In this document: positions 63,263 to 64,000 of the stretch, in pieces
Numbering within the stretch: the stretch's first letter is position 1
Layout of the letters: each line of letters opens with the position of its first letter
DNA from: Cordylochernes scorpioides
Lineage: Eukaryota > Arthropoda > Arachnida > Pseudoscorpiones > Chernetidae
NCBI GenBank assembly: GCA_030710605.1
Contig: CP092865.1
Coordinates: forward strand, 142,380,682-142,444,681
Direction of reading: 5' to 3'
Length of the DNA: 64,000 bases
Notes under the pieces: generated by a model
Databases searched by the model: none
The model's input: only the letters and a program-made list of their open reading frames with translations
What the model was told of the DNA's origin: nothing
Translations under genes and position numbers: made by a program

Positions 63263-64000
63263 CCTGCCGGAGTGAAAAATGCGTTTCATTCTAAATCAAA
63301 TCTGTTCATAACATATGATAAATATGATTTAGGAATAAAATACATTTTTCACGATACACTAGAATGAACAGTGACCGACACTCAGGCAAAGGGAGAAACA
63401 AACAAACAGTCCATGGTATCTAAAACAGGTTATTATATGCTAGTATTGGATAATTTCACCCTATCATTTAGTGACAATATACTAAGCCCATCTTCATTGC
63501 CTGGCTGTGACTTGCATGCCGGGAACTTGGGACTAGCTGGGAAGTGATTCCATACATTGCCCGCTGCAGTCCTTATAGGGGAAGGGGTGGTCTAAACCCA
63601 TGTTCTGCATAGACAGACATTTAGACCATCCCAAACAGGACATCATTATATGGGCGCCAAGGAGTTGTTTCAGGGTGAAATAAGAGATATACAACCCCTA
63701 AAATATCTAAAAAAATTTATTGGTACTGATTATACATTAATAAAATATAATTTATATATATAATAAAAAATAATAAAATAAAATATGATTATACATTAAA
63801 TAAAATATGCAGTGTAGCAAGGTTCCTATAAAAAAAGGCTAAATATGGTTAAATAAGTATTTCAAAATAATGTACCTAGTTATTCAACTAATTTGTTCTT
63901 TACATTTTTCACTGGGAGTGATTTCCAAGGATATCTTTCTTAACCTTGATGGGAATACGAATAATATGTTTTTAAATGTCAAATGGCCTCTTAGACCAGA
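63263..64000. other. Noncoding DNA to the window end
   Basis: No gene recognised. A moderately GC-rich patch with GGGGAAGGGGTGGTCTAAACCC and GGGCGCCAAGGAG lies at 63500-63665; otherwise AT-rich. Confidence 0.4.

Noticed and set aside
1..64000. CRISPR array, bacterial operons or ribosome-binding sites
   Set aside because: The DNA is eukaryotic transposon-rich sequence; tandem repeats lack regular unique spacers and no prokaryotic genes are present.

Overview
This 64-kb window is eukaryotic, AT-rich and almost entirely made of transposable elements. I found no convincing host protein-coding gene, and apart from one degenerate tRNA-Gly-like sequence no RNA gene. The mixture (Copia, BEL/Pao and Gypsy LTR elements, Penelope-like elements with GIY-YIG endonuclease, R1-like LINEs, a mariner, a pogo/Tigger-type terminus, a Helitron-like insertion and foldback MITEs) points to an invertebrate animal, most likely an arthropod. 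The species cannot be read from the sequence. A run of 100 N at 42455-42554 is a scaffold gap.

Left third (1-20 kb). A GA-rich minisatellite and featureless AT-rich DNA lead into an LTR-like piece at 4.5-5.3 kb. One decayed minus-strand Copia element (here called Copia-A, copy 1) is spread over 6083-6875, 13867-14097 and 17037-19450. It is split by two insertions. The first is a 7-kb block (6876-13866) with 4-bp flanking duplications. That block itself contains a young, apparently complete Copia element (Copia-B, 7732-12357: near-identical LTRs, perfect 5-bp target duplication, one uninterrupted 1317-codon gag-pol). The second is a 2.9-kb BEL/Pao deletion derivative (14098-17036) that keeps both LTRs, gag and only the extreme end of pol.

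Middle (20-37 kb). A BEL-family LTR (20079) is followed by a Penelope-like element with 13-bp target duplications and 64-bp terminal inverted repeats (21575-24008), then a second, 5'-truncated Penelope-like copy (24.66-26.3 kb). A large decayed BEL/Pao element (BEL-2, 26.7-35.4 kb) is interrupted in gag by a full-length but dead Copia-A copy 2 (26933-31364). A GC-richer repeat unit follows at 35.4-36.7 kb.

Right half (37-64 kb). A large palindromic region (38.0-46.0 kb) holds foldback MITEs, a dead mariner carrying a Helitron-like insertion with a tRNA-Gly sequence, a pogo-like terminus, the assembly gap and a nearly open R1-like LINE. Then come a 4.3-kb LTR pair without recognisable pol (46556-50835), a foldback MITE, a truncated second LINE, and another MITE. 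An inverted copy of the 32.4-36.7 kb region (54.2-60.9 kb) follows, split by a decayed Gypsy element (54996-59394). AT-rich repeats fill the end. The nesting order gives a relative history: BEL-2 and the inverted duplication are old, Copia-A and Gypsy intermediate, Copia-B most recent.
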